Shown: positions 1 to 8,483 of the stretch, one piece after another
Layout of the letters: each line of letters opens with the position of its first letter
How positions within the stretch are numbered: the stretch's first letter is position 1
From: an uncultured Collinsella sp.
GTDB taxonomy: Bacteria > Actinomycetota > Coriobacteriia > Coriobacteriales > Coriobacteriaceae
Assembly (NCBI GenBank): GCA_900549085.1
Contig: URMO01000009.1
Coordinates: forward strand, 1-42,788
DNA: 42,788 nt
Direction: 5' to 3'
Program-made: the position numbers and the translations under genes
The notes under the pieces: model-generated
The model's database searches: none
Seen by the model: only the letters and a program-made list of their open reading frames with translations
What the model was told of the DNA's origin: nothing

Positions 1-548
<548 letters not shown>

Positions 549-741
549 AAGTAAATGGGCTTCGAGCCCGTCCGGTCCTCTCAGTTCATCGCTGATCGGT
601 TCCGTTCGATTCATATGGTTTTAGTATAGGAAAAGGAATTTCTCGGGGCCGCCTCTCGGCGGCCTTGCGAAAAACAAATCCAAGTTAGACCATTTCAAAT
701 GGTTCGATGTCTGCCCGGATGCGACACTGATTGTGTCCATC

Positions 742-769
742 CTCGCAGTATCCGGTTCTCAAGGTGCAC
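742..769 (-). promoter_or_regulatory. rRNA leader segment resembling the boxA/antitermination region
   Basis: The 404-bp stretch between the phosphohexomutase and the 16S gene (549-952) holds no gene and should contain the rRNA promoter and leader. On the minus strand, GTGCACCTTGAGAACCGGAT followed by ACTGCGAG resembles the conserved 'TTTGAGAACTCAATAGTG' element found in leaders and spacers of actinobacterial rRNA operons, linked to antitermination. The match is from memory. A TATACT -10-like box lies at 623-628 but has no good -35, so I do not call a promoter. Confidence 0.35.
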
Positions 770-952
770 GCCTGCGCGGTCCATCCGGTTCCACCGGGCC
801 GCGCGGCAAGGAGATATATTGCCAGACCGGAGGGGCCCCGGGGGCGGGAATCTGGGCGCACACATTTCCTACACAACTGTGCCCTCAACTGACGCTTGCC
901 AGTTGATAGCTACCGCTTGCCGAGCACATCTTTATATAGAGTGGCCCCTTGG

Positions 953-2353
953 CTATAGCCGATATGCGCCCCTGGCCAAAGCGCAGCCGGCATCTAGCAG
1001 CTCATCGCGCTCCTCCACCGAAAAGCCCTCGGCGTACACGCGCACCACCGGTTCGGTCCCACTGGGACGGATCAGCAGCCAGGTGTCATCCTCAAATGCC
1101 AGACGCAAGCCGTCCATATGGCTTACGCTCTGCGGCGCCTTGCCGCATATCGACTTGGGATTCACGCCGGGAAGCAGCGTGCGCAACGTCTCGGCATCCT
1201 CGGCCTCAAGGCGCAAATCTCGACGTCCGTAACTCGTCTTGCCAAAGCTCGCCTCGAGCTGATCGATAAGCACGCCCAAGGGCGCGCCGGTCTTGGCCAT
1301 GAGCTCGCACAAAATCAGGCAGGCAAGGATGCCGTCGCGCTCGGGCATGTGCGCGGCGATACCGATACCACCGGCCTCTTCACCGCCCACGAGAACGCCG
1401 CCCTTCTTCATCTCGGCGGCTATATATTTAAAACCGACGGGCTTGATGACCACGCGGCAGCCGAGTGCCTCGGCAATGCGACGCACAAGCGTGGAGCATG
1501 AAAGGTTGACGACGACGCGTCCCTTCAGATTGCGATACTGGACCAAATCGCCCAAAACGAGCGCCATGATCTGATGTGGATGTATATATCTGCCGCGCTC
1601 ATCAACCGCGCCGATACGATCGGCGTCGCCATCAGTCACCAGACCGGCGCACGCCCCGTCTTCGACAACTGCGCGCTCACAAGCATCCACCCACGGCTCG
1701 ACCGGGTCGGGGCAGATATCTCCCCTATCGGTCGTCTCGTCGGCGTGAATCTCGTGGACTTCGACGCCAAGCTCTCGAAGCAAGTCGGCAAGATATCCCT
1801 GCGCAGCTCCGCCCATGGGGTCAACCACCACACGCATATGCGCGGCGCAAATGGCATCCGCGTCGACAAACGATGCCACCGCTCGCATATAGTCGGGAAT
1901 GATATCTGCCGTGCGGTATTGCCCCTCAAGCCCCAGCGGCTCGGCGGCCATCGTCTCCTCGAGCTCTTCGATGACATCCTGGTTGGCCGTCGAGCCATCA
2001 CCCATCCGCAGCTTGAGGCATAGATAGCCCTGCGGATGATGTGAGCCCGTCACCATAAGCGCGCCGCATGCCTCGCCGTCATACGCAGCCGCCCACGTAA
2101 GAGCGGGAGTCGGCACCGGTCGAGACACGAGCACGGCATCGAGCCCGTGGGCGGCAATCACGCCCGCCGCGAGCTCGGCGAACTCGCGCGCTTGCGGCCG
2201 AGTATCAAATCCTACATATACCGTTTTACCGGGATTCGTCTTTTGCCATAGCCTGCCGATAGCATCAGTGACACGAGCGACGTTGTTGATAGTAAAGTCT
2301 CCGTCGACGCGAGCTCGCCAACCGTCAGTTCCAAAGTGAATTATCGCGCACAC
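953..2353 (-). CDS. Phosphoglucomutase/phosphomannomutase family protein (alpha-D-phosphohexomutase)
   Basis: This cytoplasmic enzyme should interconvert hexose 1- and 6-phosphates. All four family signatures are present: TGSHHP with the phosphoserine near residue 104, the metal loop DGDADR, the sugar loop GEEAGG and the phosphate loop RPSGTEP near the C-terminus. I start it at a GTG (466 aa) because CACCTC, the complement of GAGGTG, sits seven bases upstream and the family N-terminus (IIHFGTDGWRA) follows at once; a longer frame to 2431 adds 26 unlikely residues. The TGSHH and GEEAGG variants do not settle whether the substrate is glucose, mannose or glucosamine phosphate. It precedes the rRNA operon on the same strand. 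Confidence 0.93.
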   Translation of the reverse strand: MCAIIHFGTDGWRARVDGDFTINNVARVTDAIGRLWQKTNPGKTVYVGFDTRPQAREFAELAAGVIAAHGLDAVLVSRPVPTPALTWAAAYDGEACGALMVTGSHHPQGYLCLKLRMGDGSTANQDVIEELEETMAAEPLGLEGQYRTADIIPDYMRAVASFVDADAICAAHMRVVVDPMGGAAQGYLADLLRELGVEVHEIHADETTDRGDICPDPVEPWVDACERAVVEDGACAGLVTDGDADRIGAVDERGRYIHPHQIMALVLGDLVQYRNLKGRVVVNLSCSTLVRRIAEALGCRVVIKPVGFKYIAAEMKKGGVLVGGEEAGGIGIAAHMPERDGILACLILCELMAKTGAPLGVLIDQLEASFGKTSYGRRDLRLEAEDAETLRTLLPGVNPKSICGKAPQSVSHMDGLRLAFEDDTWLLIRPSGTEPVVRVYAEGFSVEERDELLDAGCALARGAYRL

Positions 2354-2477
2354 GCGCAGACACCTCGCAGTGTTTGGATCATGGTACGCATGAGGTATAC
2401 CCGCAACGGGCATCCGGCAAGCCGCCGGCACGCTCGTTCACCGTTTAGGCAAAAGCGTCGAGGTGCGCACCGCCAAC

Positions 2478-2503
2478 AAAAAAACCGGCCCAGCGGGGGC
2501 GGT
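2478..2503 (-). terminator. Rho-independent terminator after the homocysteine methyltransferase gene
   Basis: Read on the minus strand, an ACCG-C-CCC stem pairs with GGG-C-CGGT (one C-C mismatch, CGCT loop) and is followed by seven T. It lies 26 bases after the stop codon of the minus-strand gene ending at 2529. Confidence 0.8.
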
Positions 2504-2528
2504 GATTCGATACTCCCATTTTCGGGTT

Positions 2529-3422
2529 CTATATATTGAGCGCATCTGCCATAGCGGCTGTCGTAACCGCCGTGGTTCCGCAGCAGCTGCCTACCATTGC
2601 GGCGCCCGCCCGCTTCCACTCGACGCATGCGCGAGCGAAGGTTTCGGGGTCCTCATGCCACACGGGACCATCCTGTGTCTGAACCGGATTTCCCGCGTTG
2701 GGACGCACCGTGACGGGAGTAGTCGCCGATGCAATCATCCTGGGCACCGCCGCGTTCGCGGCCGCAAGCGAACAGCAATTAACACCAACCGAGTTTGCGC
2801 CGTGTTTTTCGGCGTACAAAACGGCTGCCTCGATGTTGAGGCCATCGCCCAACAGGTCGCCTTTATCGTCAACGACAAAACTCACCAGGACAGGCATACC
2901 GTCGGCGGCATCTCGGGCGCCGGCAAGCATGGGCTGCAAATTACGGATAGACGTCACCGTCTCGATCAGCAGACCGTCAACACCAGCATTGAGCAAGGCG
3001 TGCGCTTGTTCGCGCGCAATGCCTCGGATTTCACGATACTCGGCAGAGTCCTCGGCAAACCATTCAATACAAATCGGGCCCATCGAGCCCAGCAGCAGCT
3101 GTGGGTGCGCCTGGCGAGCATCGTCGACGGCCCCGCGATTGACCTCCGCCACGGACGGCGCAATCTGGTCGTGCTTGAGGGCATAGCTTGATGCCTGAAA
3201 GGTGTTGGTAATGAGCACCTGCGCGCCGGCGGCGACATACAAGCGATGGATACGAGAAACGGTCTGCGGCTCTGCCAGATTCCAAAACGCCGGTGGAATG
3301 TCGGCGGCATCGTACTCACTCAACAGAACACTGCCCATGGGGCCCTGTGCCAGCAATGTCTCACCGGCAAGTCGGCGCATAAGCTCCTCGCCGCCAAAAC
3401 GATTGTAATAACTCGTATCCAT
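2529..3422 (-). CDS. Homocysteine S-methyltransferase family protein
   Basis: A 297-residue (beta/alpha)8 methyltransferase of the MmuM/BHMT/MetH N-terminal family, expected to transfer a methyl group to homocysteine to make methionine. The zinc ligands are visible: Cys216 in GVNC and Cys280-Cys281 in GSCCGTT. The methyl donor (S-methylmethionine, betaine or a corrinoid) cannot be told from sequence. The gene starts 12 bases after the stop of the DtxR-type regulator, so the two are probably co-transcribed. The ribosome-binding site before the chosen ATG is poor; an in-frame ATG at residue 15, after GAGGAG, is a possible alternative, and family homology begins just beyond it (LAGETLLAQGPMGS). 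Confidence 0.9.
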   Translation of the reverse strand: MDTSYYNRFGGEELMRRLAGETLLAQGPMGSVLLSEYDAADIPPAFWNLAEPQTVSRIHRLYVAAGAQVLITNTFQASSYALKHDQIAPSVAEVNRGAVDDARQAHPQLLLGSMGPICIEWFAEDSAEYREIRGIAREQAHALLNAGVDGLLIETVTSIRNLQPMLAGARDAADGMPVLVSFVVDDKGDLLGDGLNIEAAVLYAEKHGANSVGVNCCSLAAANAAVPRMIASATTPVTVRPNAGNPVQTQDGPVWHEDPETFARACVEWKRAGAAMVGSCCGTTAVTTAAMADALNI

Positions 3423-3434
3423 ATATGTATTTCG

Positions 3435-3857
3435 CTATTCCTCGACGCTGATTCCCTGCTTTTCGAGATAGGCGAGCCAGCGGTTCATCGTATCCTCGGA
3501 AAGCGCATGCTCCATCATGCAGGCCTCGGCATCGGCACACTCAAAGTCGACGCCGAGCTCCTGGACCAAAAACGTGCGGATCAGGCGATGGCGATACCAG
3601 ATAGCCGAGCCGACCTCGCGTCCACGGTCAGTCAGGATAACTTTGCCGTAGTGAGACTGCTCGACAAGCTCGGATGCCTTGAGAGCCGAAACCGCCTTGT
3701 TGACCGATGCCTTCGAGACGCCAAGGCGCTGTGCGATATCGACCGATCGCACACCATTGGTCTCCCCATCTTCGCTTTCGATGCGAACCATGCACTCCAA
3801 GTAGTCTTCGTTCGCCACCGTTAGGCGTAGCTCGCGCGAGCTATTTGTCGTATCCAT
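3435..3857 (-). CDS. DtxR/MntR-family metal-dependent transcriptional regulator
   Basis: A 140-residue winged-helix regulator. Residues 37-75 form the HTH (VDIAQRLGVSKASVNKAVSAL) and the rest the metal-binding/dimerisation domain; no SH3-like third domain is present, as in MntR. Aligned by eye, the metal ligands are Asp18 and Glu21 (MntR-like), His90 in YRHRL, Glu111, Cys113, Glu116 and His117 (EACMMEH). The Cys matches DtxR Cys102 rather than MntR, so the site is mixed and I do not guess Mn or Fe. The start is the ATG nine bases after AAGGGA; two earlier in-frame starts lack a well-spaced site. It is divergent from pepT and upstream of the methyltransferase. Confidence 0.9.
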   Translation of the reverse strand: MDTTNSSRELRLTVANEDYLECMVRIESEDGETNGVRSVDIAQRLGVSKASVNKAVSALKASELVEQSHYGKVILTDRGREVGSAIWYRHRLIRTFLVQELGVDFECADAEACMMEHALSEDTMNRWLAYLEKQGISVEE

Positions 3858-3910
3858 GAACATCCGTCCCTTCTGCATTCAATGGCTGATTCTACCCCAT
3901 CCAAGCGTCG

Positions 3911-3930
3911 CGGTATGCCGCGGCATACCG
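3911..3930. promoter_or_regulatory. Perfect 20-bp palindrome, candidate operator of the DtxR-type regulator
   Basis: CGGTATGCCG is followed directly by its own reverse complement, with no mismatch. It lies in the 120-bp region shared by the divergent regulator and pepT. A TAGAAT -10-like box for the regulator lies at 3889-3894 on the minus strand, so the palindrome covers the -35 position, as expected for a repressor site. Assignment to this regulator is inference from position and symmetry. Confidence 0.6.
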
Positions 3931-3977
3931 TGCTAGAGTTCTTGTTGCACACGACGACCAAGATTGGAGCGGTCTTT

Positions 3978-5225
3978 ATGGAAAACACCACCACGAACCC
4001 CGACGTCCTCGAGCGTTTTTTGCGCTATGTCCAGATCAACACGCAGTCCGAGGATGCCAACTGCGACCAGGTGCCGTCGAGCACCGTACAGTTTGACCTT
4101 GCCAACGTGCTTGCCGAGGAACTGCGCGAGCTGGGTGCAACCGATGCCCATGTAACCGAAAACGCCTATGTCTGCGCGCACATTCCCGCTAGCGCCGGTT
4201 CCGAGAATAAGCCCGCCCTGGGCCTGATCGCGCACCTCGATACCACCGAGGTCGCGCCGGGCGCCGGCGTAGCGCCGCACATCGTGCACTACGAGGGCGG
4301 CGATCTGGTTTGCGGCATCGTCGACGGCAAGCCCGTGTCCATGAGCACCGCCAAACTTCCTGCCCTCAACAACCTGGTGGGTGAGGACCTTGTCTGCAGT
4401 GACGGCACCACACTGCTGGGCGCCGACGACAAGGCGGGTGTCGCCGAAATCATGGCACTCGTCGCTCGCATCGCGCAGGATCCCTCCCTGCCCCACCCCG
4501 CGCTCGGTATTTGCTTCTGCCCGGACGAGGAAATCGGTCACGGTGCCGAGCTGTTGGATATCGAGGCCTTCGGCTGCAAGTACGCTTACACGGTCGACGG
4601 CGGTCCGGTTGGCGAGCTTGAGTGGGAGTGCTTCAACGCCGCCGAGGCAACCGTTCGCTTTGAGGGCCAGTCCATTCACCCCGGCGACGCCAAGGGGCGC
4701 ATGGTCAACGCGGGCAACCTGTTCTGCGACTTCAACGCCCTGCTCCCCTACGAGCAGCGCCCGGAATACACCGAGGGCTACGAGGGCTTCTATCACCTTG
4801 AGGGCGTCTCGGCAACGGTCGACCATGCCACGGCGCGCTATATCGTCCGTGATCACGATGCCGCCAAGTTCCAGCAGAAACTCGAGCTGATGAATGCCGC
4901 CGCCGCACTGCTCAACCAGCGATTGGGCGAGGAGCGCGTAACGGTCGAGATTAAGCACCAGTACCGCAACATGGCCGAGATCGTTCGTGACTATCCCGAG
5001 CTTATTGATGTCGCCAAGGACGCCTTCCTTGCCTGCGGCGTTGAGCCCCAAGTACTGCCGATTCGCGGCGGCACCGACGGCGCACAGCTGTCGTTCCGCG
5101 GCCTGCCCTGCCCCAACCTCTCGACAGGCGGCTACTGTTACCACGGCGTCAACGAGTTTGTCCCGGTCAGCTCGCTCGTCAAGATGACCGACGTCCTGCA
5201 GGAGCTCGTCGCCCGTTTCGCATAA
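3978..5225 (+). CDS. pepT: Peptidase T (tripeptide aminopeptidase), M20B family
   Basis: A 415-residue cytoplasmic di-zinc aminopeptidase that releases the N-terminal residue from tripeptides. Metal ligands and catalytic residues seen: His86 and Asp88 (AHLDTTE), Asp150 (GADDKAG), Glu184-Glu185 (CPDEEIGHG) and Asp207 (TVDGGP). The C-terminal RGGTDGAQLSFRGLPCPN and the YHGVNEF segment with the last His are typical of PepT. The length matches the family. The start is the ATG nine bases after GGAG at 3965; an upstream in-frame extension to 3882 would cover the palindromic operator and is rejected. It is transcribed alone and ends at a strong terminator. Confidence 0.97.
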   Translation: MENTTTNPDVLERFLRYVQINTQSEDANCDQVPSSTVQFDLANVLAEELRELGATDAHVTENAYVCAHIPASAGSENKPALGLIAHLDTTEVAPGAGVAPHIVHYEGGDLVCGIVDGKPVSMSTAKLPALNNLVGEDLVCSDGTTLLGADDKAGVAEIMALVARIAQDPSLPHPALGICFCPDEEIGHGAELLDIEAFGCKYAYTVDGGPVGELEWECFNAAEATVRFEGQSIHPGDAKGRMVNAGNLFCDFNALLPYEQRPEYTEGYEGFYHLEGVSATVDHATARYIVRDHDAAKFQQKLELMNAAAALLNQRLGEERVTVEIKHQYRNMAEIVRDYPELIDVAKDAFLACGVEPQVLPIRGGTDGAQLSFRGLPCPNLSTGGYCYHGVNEFVPVSSLVKMTDVLQELVARFA

Positions 5226-5251
5226 GACTGGCTGCATAAGCCCAAAAGACG

Positions 5252-5285
5252 AATCGCCCCGTCCTCAACCGAGAACGGGGCGATT
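5252..5285 (+). terminator. Rho-independent terminator of pepT
   Basis: AATCGCCCCGT pairs with ACGGGGCGATT across a 12-base loop and runs into TTTTT. It is 26 bases after the pepT stop codon. Confidence 0.9.
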
Positions 5286-5329
5286 TTTGGTGCAAGAAAA
5301 GTAGTCGGCATCGCAGGTTGAGCCAACGT

Positions 5330-5442
5330 CAGCGAGCGACGTCCAAGGCGAACAAGTTGGCATGAAAAAGGCAGGGCATTGACCTTCTGGTCATGCCCTG
5401 CCTTTTGAATGACAAATTGTCGTCCTGGGCGGCGCGCAGCGT
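5330..5442. repeat. Long hairpin repeat, family A, copy 1
   Basis: About 113 bp that fold back on themselves. The left arm (AACAAGTTGGCATGAAAAAG, then GCAGGGCATTGACC) is nearly complementary to the right arm (GGTCATGCCCTGCC, then TTTTGAATGACAAATTGT), with a TTCT loop. A second copy with matching paired changes is at 27012-27122. It carries no reading frame. It lies in the convergent gap between pepT and the LCP gene and joins a family B hairpin directly. Confidence 0.85.
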
Positions 5443-5476
5443 CGAGCCGTTACGGCGTTTGGTAAAACGCCGTAAC
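5434..5476 (-). repeat. Family B stop-codon-abutting hairpin, copy 1
   Basis: On the minus strand, the LCP stop TAA is followed with no gap by a perfect 12-bp stem, GTTACGGCGTTT-TACC-AAACGCCGTAAC, then GGCTCGACGCTGCGC. The whole 46-base unit including the stop is identical to 21100-21145 after prfA. There is no T tract after the stem, so it is not a classical terminator. Confidence 0.85.
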
Positions 5477-6703
5477 TTAGTAGTTGGCTTCGTAGCCGTT
5501 GCCGTCACCGGTGGGCTCTTCGTAGTAATCGGAGCCGTCGCTCGAATCGTCGGAATCGTCCGAGCCACCCGACGAGGTCGCGGTGCCATATGCGTAGTCC
5601 TCGGACGTATTGTTGTTGAGGTCACCGATCGTGGAGCTGGAGCCGTCTGAAAGGCCCATGGTGTTGGGGCCCTTGGGATCCTCACCGGCGTCGACGCGGG
5701 CCATCATTTCCTTAAGCTCGTCTTCGTAAACAAAGACATAGCTCACGCCGTCGATCATAGTGCTGTCGTCGGCGTACGAGGGCAGGTTGGCCGAGTAGAT
5801 GCCCTCGACATCCATGCCGCGCATGGCATTGACCGTGGACACGATATCCTGAACGCTCATATCGGTTACGAGCATATCGGACAGCGAATTAACCAGGCCA
5901 AAGATCTTCGTGGCATCGAAGTTATTGAGAATCTGGTTGGCAAGGGCGCCAAGCACCTGACGCTGATGGCGCATGCGCGTGTAATCGCCGTCGGCATAGG
6001 TGTAGCGGCAGCGGGCATAGGTAAGGGCGGTAGCGCCGTCCATATGCTGCTGACCAGCGGTAATCTTAATATCCAGATGCTCGGGATCGTCGACGTCGTC
6101 GGTCGCGTTGATGTCGATACCGCCAACCGAATCAATAAGCGACTGCATGCCGTCAAAGCTGACCTCGGCATAGTGAGAAATCTGCACGCCGCACAGCTCG
6201 TTGACCGCCTGGACCATGGCCTCGGCGCCGCCAACGGTGTGGCAGGCGTTGATCTTCATGGTCTCGCCCTTGTACACGACCTTGGTGTCGCGCGGAACGG
6301 AAATGAGCGTCGCCTGCTTTTGCGTGGGGTCGATGCGTGCCAGGATAATCGAGTCGGCACGATACGTATCCTCGCCCGGACGACCGTCGGTACCAAGAAG
6401 CAACACGTAGAACGGATCTTTTGCCTCATTGGTATCGACCAGAATCTGGCGCAGGTTGTTGGTAATGACATTGGAGTCGCCAAGCTTGCCCATGATAGTG
6501 GCAAACCACAGACCCGCAGCAGTCGTGGCGCTCAGCAGCACGCCGAGTACGGCGATGAGAGCTACGCGGCGAACCGTGCGGCCGCGACGGCGCTGACGGG
6601 CGCGCTCGGAATAGCGTGCGACATTGTCGCGGCTGTAGATCTTGGCCTGCGCACCAGTCGAGGGTCTTCGGGTGTTATCCGCTAGGGGTTTCTTGTTAAA
6701 CAT
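5477..6703 (-). CDS. LytR-CpsA-Psr (LCP) family cell-wall polymer ligase
   Basis: A 408-residue membrane-anchored protein that should transfer undecaprenyl-linked glycopolymers to peptidoglycan on the outer face. A basic N-terminus (SERARQRRRGRTVRR) precedes one membrane helix (about residues 44-66). The LCP domain follows, with DSIILARIDP, SVPRDTKV and the Arg-rich YTRMRHQRQVLGAL. The last 60 residues are Ser/Asp/Gly-rich and probably disordered. The start is the ATG six bases after GCAGG; a TTG two codons earlier is less well spaced. It begins 12 bases after murA, so the two cell-wall genes are probably co-transcribed. A family B hairpin abuts its stop. Confidence 0.93.
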   Translation of the reverse strand: MFNKKPLADNTRRPSTGAQAKIYSRDNVARYSERARQRRRGRTVRRVALIAVLGVLLSATTAAGLWFATIMGKLGDSNVITNNLRQILVDTNEAKDPFYVLLLGTDGRPGEDTYRADSIILARIDPTQKQATLISVPRDTKVVYKGETMKINACHTVGGAEAMVQAVNELCGVQISHYAEVSFDGMQSLIDSVGGIDINATDDVDDPEHLDIKITAGQQHMDGATALTYARCRYTYADGDYTRMRHQRQVLGALANQILNNFDATKIFGLVNSLSDMLVTDMSVQDIVSTVNAMRGMDVEGIYSANLPSYADDSTMIDGVSYVFVYEDELKEMMARVDAGEDPKGPNTMGLSDGSSSTIGDLNNNTSEDYAYGTATSSGGSDDSDDSSDGSDYYEEPTGDGNGYEANY

Positions 6704-6715
6704 AGGCAACCTGCA

Positions 6716-7999
6716 TTAGTAGATGACGGGATCGGGAACGGTGGCATGTTCGACATGCGCGCCAAGCGCCTGCAGCTTTTCGACAAACTGCTCGTAGCCA
6801 CGTTTGATGTGATGGATGGCCGAGACCTCGGTAACGCCATCGGCGATAAGACCGGCAACCACAAGCGCCGCGCCGCCACGCAGGTCGGGTGAGGTGACCT
6901 GTGCGCCCGAGAAGCCCTTGACGCCGTGAATCATGGCGTGATGGCTCTCGATACGAATATCGGCACCCATACGCACGAGCTCGGAGGCGAACATGAAGCG
7001 GTTCTCGAAGATGTTCTCGGTAATTACGGAGCTTCCGTCGGCAAGGGCCGAAAGCACCATGATCTGCGCCTGCATGTCGGTCGGGAAACCCGGGAACGGA
7101 AGCGTCTGGATATCGACCGGCCTGATGCGCTCGACGCGATTGACGTGGACGCCGTTCTCGATACGCTCGCACTCGATGCCCATAAGTTCCATCTTTTTGA
7201 GCACCATTCCCAGGTGGATGGGGCAGAAGCCCGTAACATCGACGCCGCGCTCATCGGCCATGAGGGCGCCGGCGACGATAAAGGTGCCGGCCTCAATGCG
7301 GTCACCCACCACGCAATGGGTAACGGGATGCAGCTCCTCCACGCCCTCGATGGTCACAACGGGCGTGCCTGCGCCGACGATCTTGGCACCCATCTCGTTG
7401 AGCATGTTGGCAAGGTCGACGATCTCGGGCTCGCGGGCAGCGTTGTCGATAACCGTGGTGCCCTGTGCGCGCACGGCAGCCATGATGAGGTTCTCGGTGG
7501 CGCCCACGCTCGCGAATTCGAGCGTGACGGTGGTGCCGTGCAGACCCTGGGGAGCACTGGCGTTGATGTAGCCGTGGGCGGTGTCGAACTCGACGCCCAG
7601 AGCCTCGAGACCCAAGATATGCATATCGATCTTGCGAGCACCCAGGTTGCAGCCGCCCGGCATGGCGATCTTGGCGCGATGGAAACGACCCAGCAGGGGG
7701 CCCATCACGGCCGTAGAGGCGCGCATCTTGGCGACAAGCTCGTAGGGAGCCTCCCAGGAATCAACCTGGGAGGTATCGATTTCGAGCGTGTGCTCATCGA
7801 GAACTTCAATCGTGGCGCCCATGCCCTTGAGCACCTTGCCCATCACGTGGACATCGGAAATATCGGGCACGTTCTGCAGCGTCGTCTTGCCCGGCGCCAG
7901 AAGCGTTGCCGCCATGAGTTTGAGCGCGGAGTTCTTGGCACCCGAGACGGGCACGGAGCCTCCGATGGCGTGGCCACCCTCAACGCGGATAATATCCAA
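6716..7999 (-). CDS. murA: UDP-N-acetylglucosamine 1-carboxyvinyltransferase
   Basis: The first committed step of peptidoglycan synthesis: addition of enolpyruvate from PEP to UDP-GlcNAc. The 427-residue length is typical. Lys22 in SGAKNSALKL binds substrate and Cys117 in MPGGCNLGARKID is the residue alkylated by fosfomycin, so the enzyme should be of the fosfomycin-sensitive Cys type. GFPTDMQAQ carries the conserved Asp. The start is TTG with AAAGGG six bases upstream. It lies just after the terminator of the ATP synthase operon and before the LCP gene. Only one MurA-type gene is in the window. Confidence 0.97.
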   Translation of the reverse strand: MDIIRVEGGHAIGGSVPVSGAKNSALKLMAATLLAPGKTTLQNVPDISDVHVMGKVLKGMGATIEVLDEHTLEIDTSQVDSWEAPYELVAKMRASTAVMGPLLGRFHRAKIAMPGGCNLGARKIDMHILGLEALGVEFDTAHGYINASAPQGLHGTTVTLEFASVGATENLIMAAVRAQGTTVIDNAAREPEIVDLANMLNEMGAKIVGAGTPVVTIEGVEELHPVTHCVVGDRIEAGTFIVAGALMADERGVDVTGFCPIHLGMVLKKMELMGIECERIENGVHVNRVERIRPVDIQTLPFPGFPTDMQAQIMVLSALADGSSVITENIFENRFMFASELVRMGADIRIESHHAMIHGVKGFSGAQVTSPDLRGGAALVVAGLIADGVTEVSAIHHIKRGYEQFVEKLQALGAHVEHATVPDPVIY

Positions 8000-8011
8000 G
8001 GTCTACCCTTT

Positions 8012-8051
8012 CAAAAAGCATGCCCGGGGTGGCTGGGCCATCCCGGGCATG
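8012..8051 (-). terminator. Terminator of the ATP synthase operon
   Basis: On the minus strand CATGCCCGGG pairs with CCCGGGCATG across a 13-base loop and is followed by CTTTTTG. It lies between atpC and the murA ribosome-binding site. Confidence 0.88.
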
Positions 8052-8087
8052 ATGTGTTCGCAAATGGTCGAACGCTAAATCGTTTGA

Positions 8088-8480
8088 CTATTGGGCAAGC
8101 TTGAGCTTACACCATGCGATTTCATTATAGAGGTAGGCGCGGCGTGCATCATCCTCCGACAAATTACCCAGCTTCTCTTCAAAACCTTGAATATCAGCTT
8201 TAACCTTGTCGGCGTCGACGGTCGCCAAATCGCAAGCGCGCTCGGCGAGGACGGTCACGACATCTTCCGCAACCTGGGCATAACCGCCGGCCACGGCAAA
8301 CGTGTGGTCGACAGTGCCCATGGCCTTATCGGAAACGCGAACGTAACCGCGGTCGATCGTGCAGATTTCGCTGGAGTGAGCAGGCAGAACGCCAAACTCG
8401 CCATCCGTAGACGGAATCGACACAAACGCAGCGTCACCCTCATAGGCGAGGCTCACGGGGCACACGATGCGGATACGCAT
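8088..8480 (-). CDS. atpC: ATP synthase F1 subunit epsilon
   Basis: A 130-residue subunit of the central stalk that also restrains ATP hydrolysis. The N-terminal beta-sandwich is recognisable (FVSIPSTDGEFGVLPAHS, then FAVAGGYAQV) and the C-terminal part (residues 85-130) is the helical hairpin. The gene starts three bases after the atpD stop, with GGAGG inside the end of atpD. It is the last gene of the operon, in the standard place. Confidence 0.96.
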   Translation of the reverse strand: MRIRIVCPVSLAYEGDAAFVSIPSTDGEFGVLPAHSSEICTIDRGYVRVSDKAMGTVDHTFAVAGGYAQVAEDVVTVLAERACDLATVDADKVKADIQGFEEKLGNLSEDDARRAYLYNEIAWCKLKLAQ

Positions 8481-8483
8481 AAC

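Noticed and set aside
623..628. TATACT as the rRNA promoter -10 box
   Set aside because: The -35 position (CGGCCC) does not match consensus and falls in the 647-664 palindrome, so a promoter call is not supported.
549..952. A tRNA gene in the rRNA leader
   Set aside because: No cloverleaf, TTCGA-type T-loop or acceptor stem pairing could be found in this gap on either strand.
3933..5237. A 434-codon minus-strand frame antisense to pepT
   Set aside because: pepT has all its catalytic motifs on the plus strand; the antisense translation has no recognisable motif.
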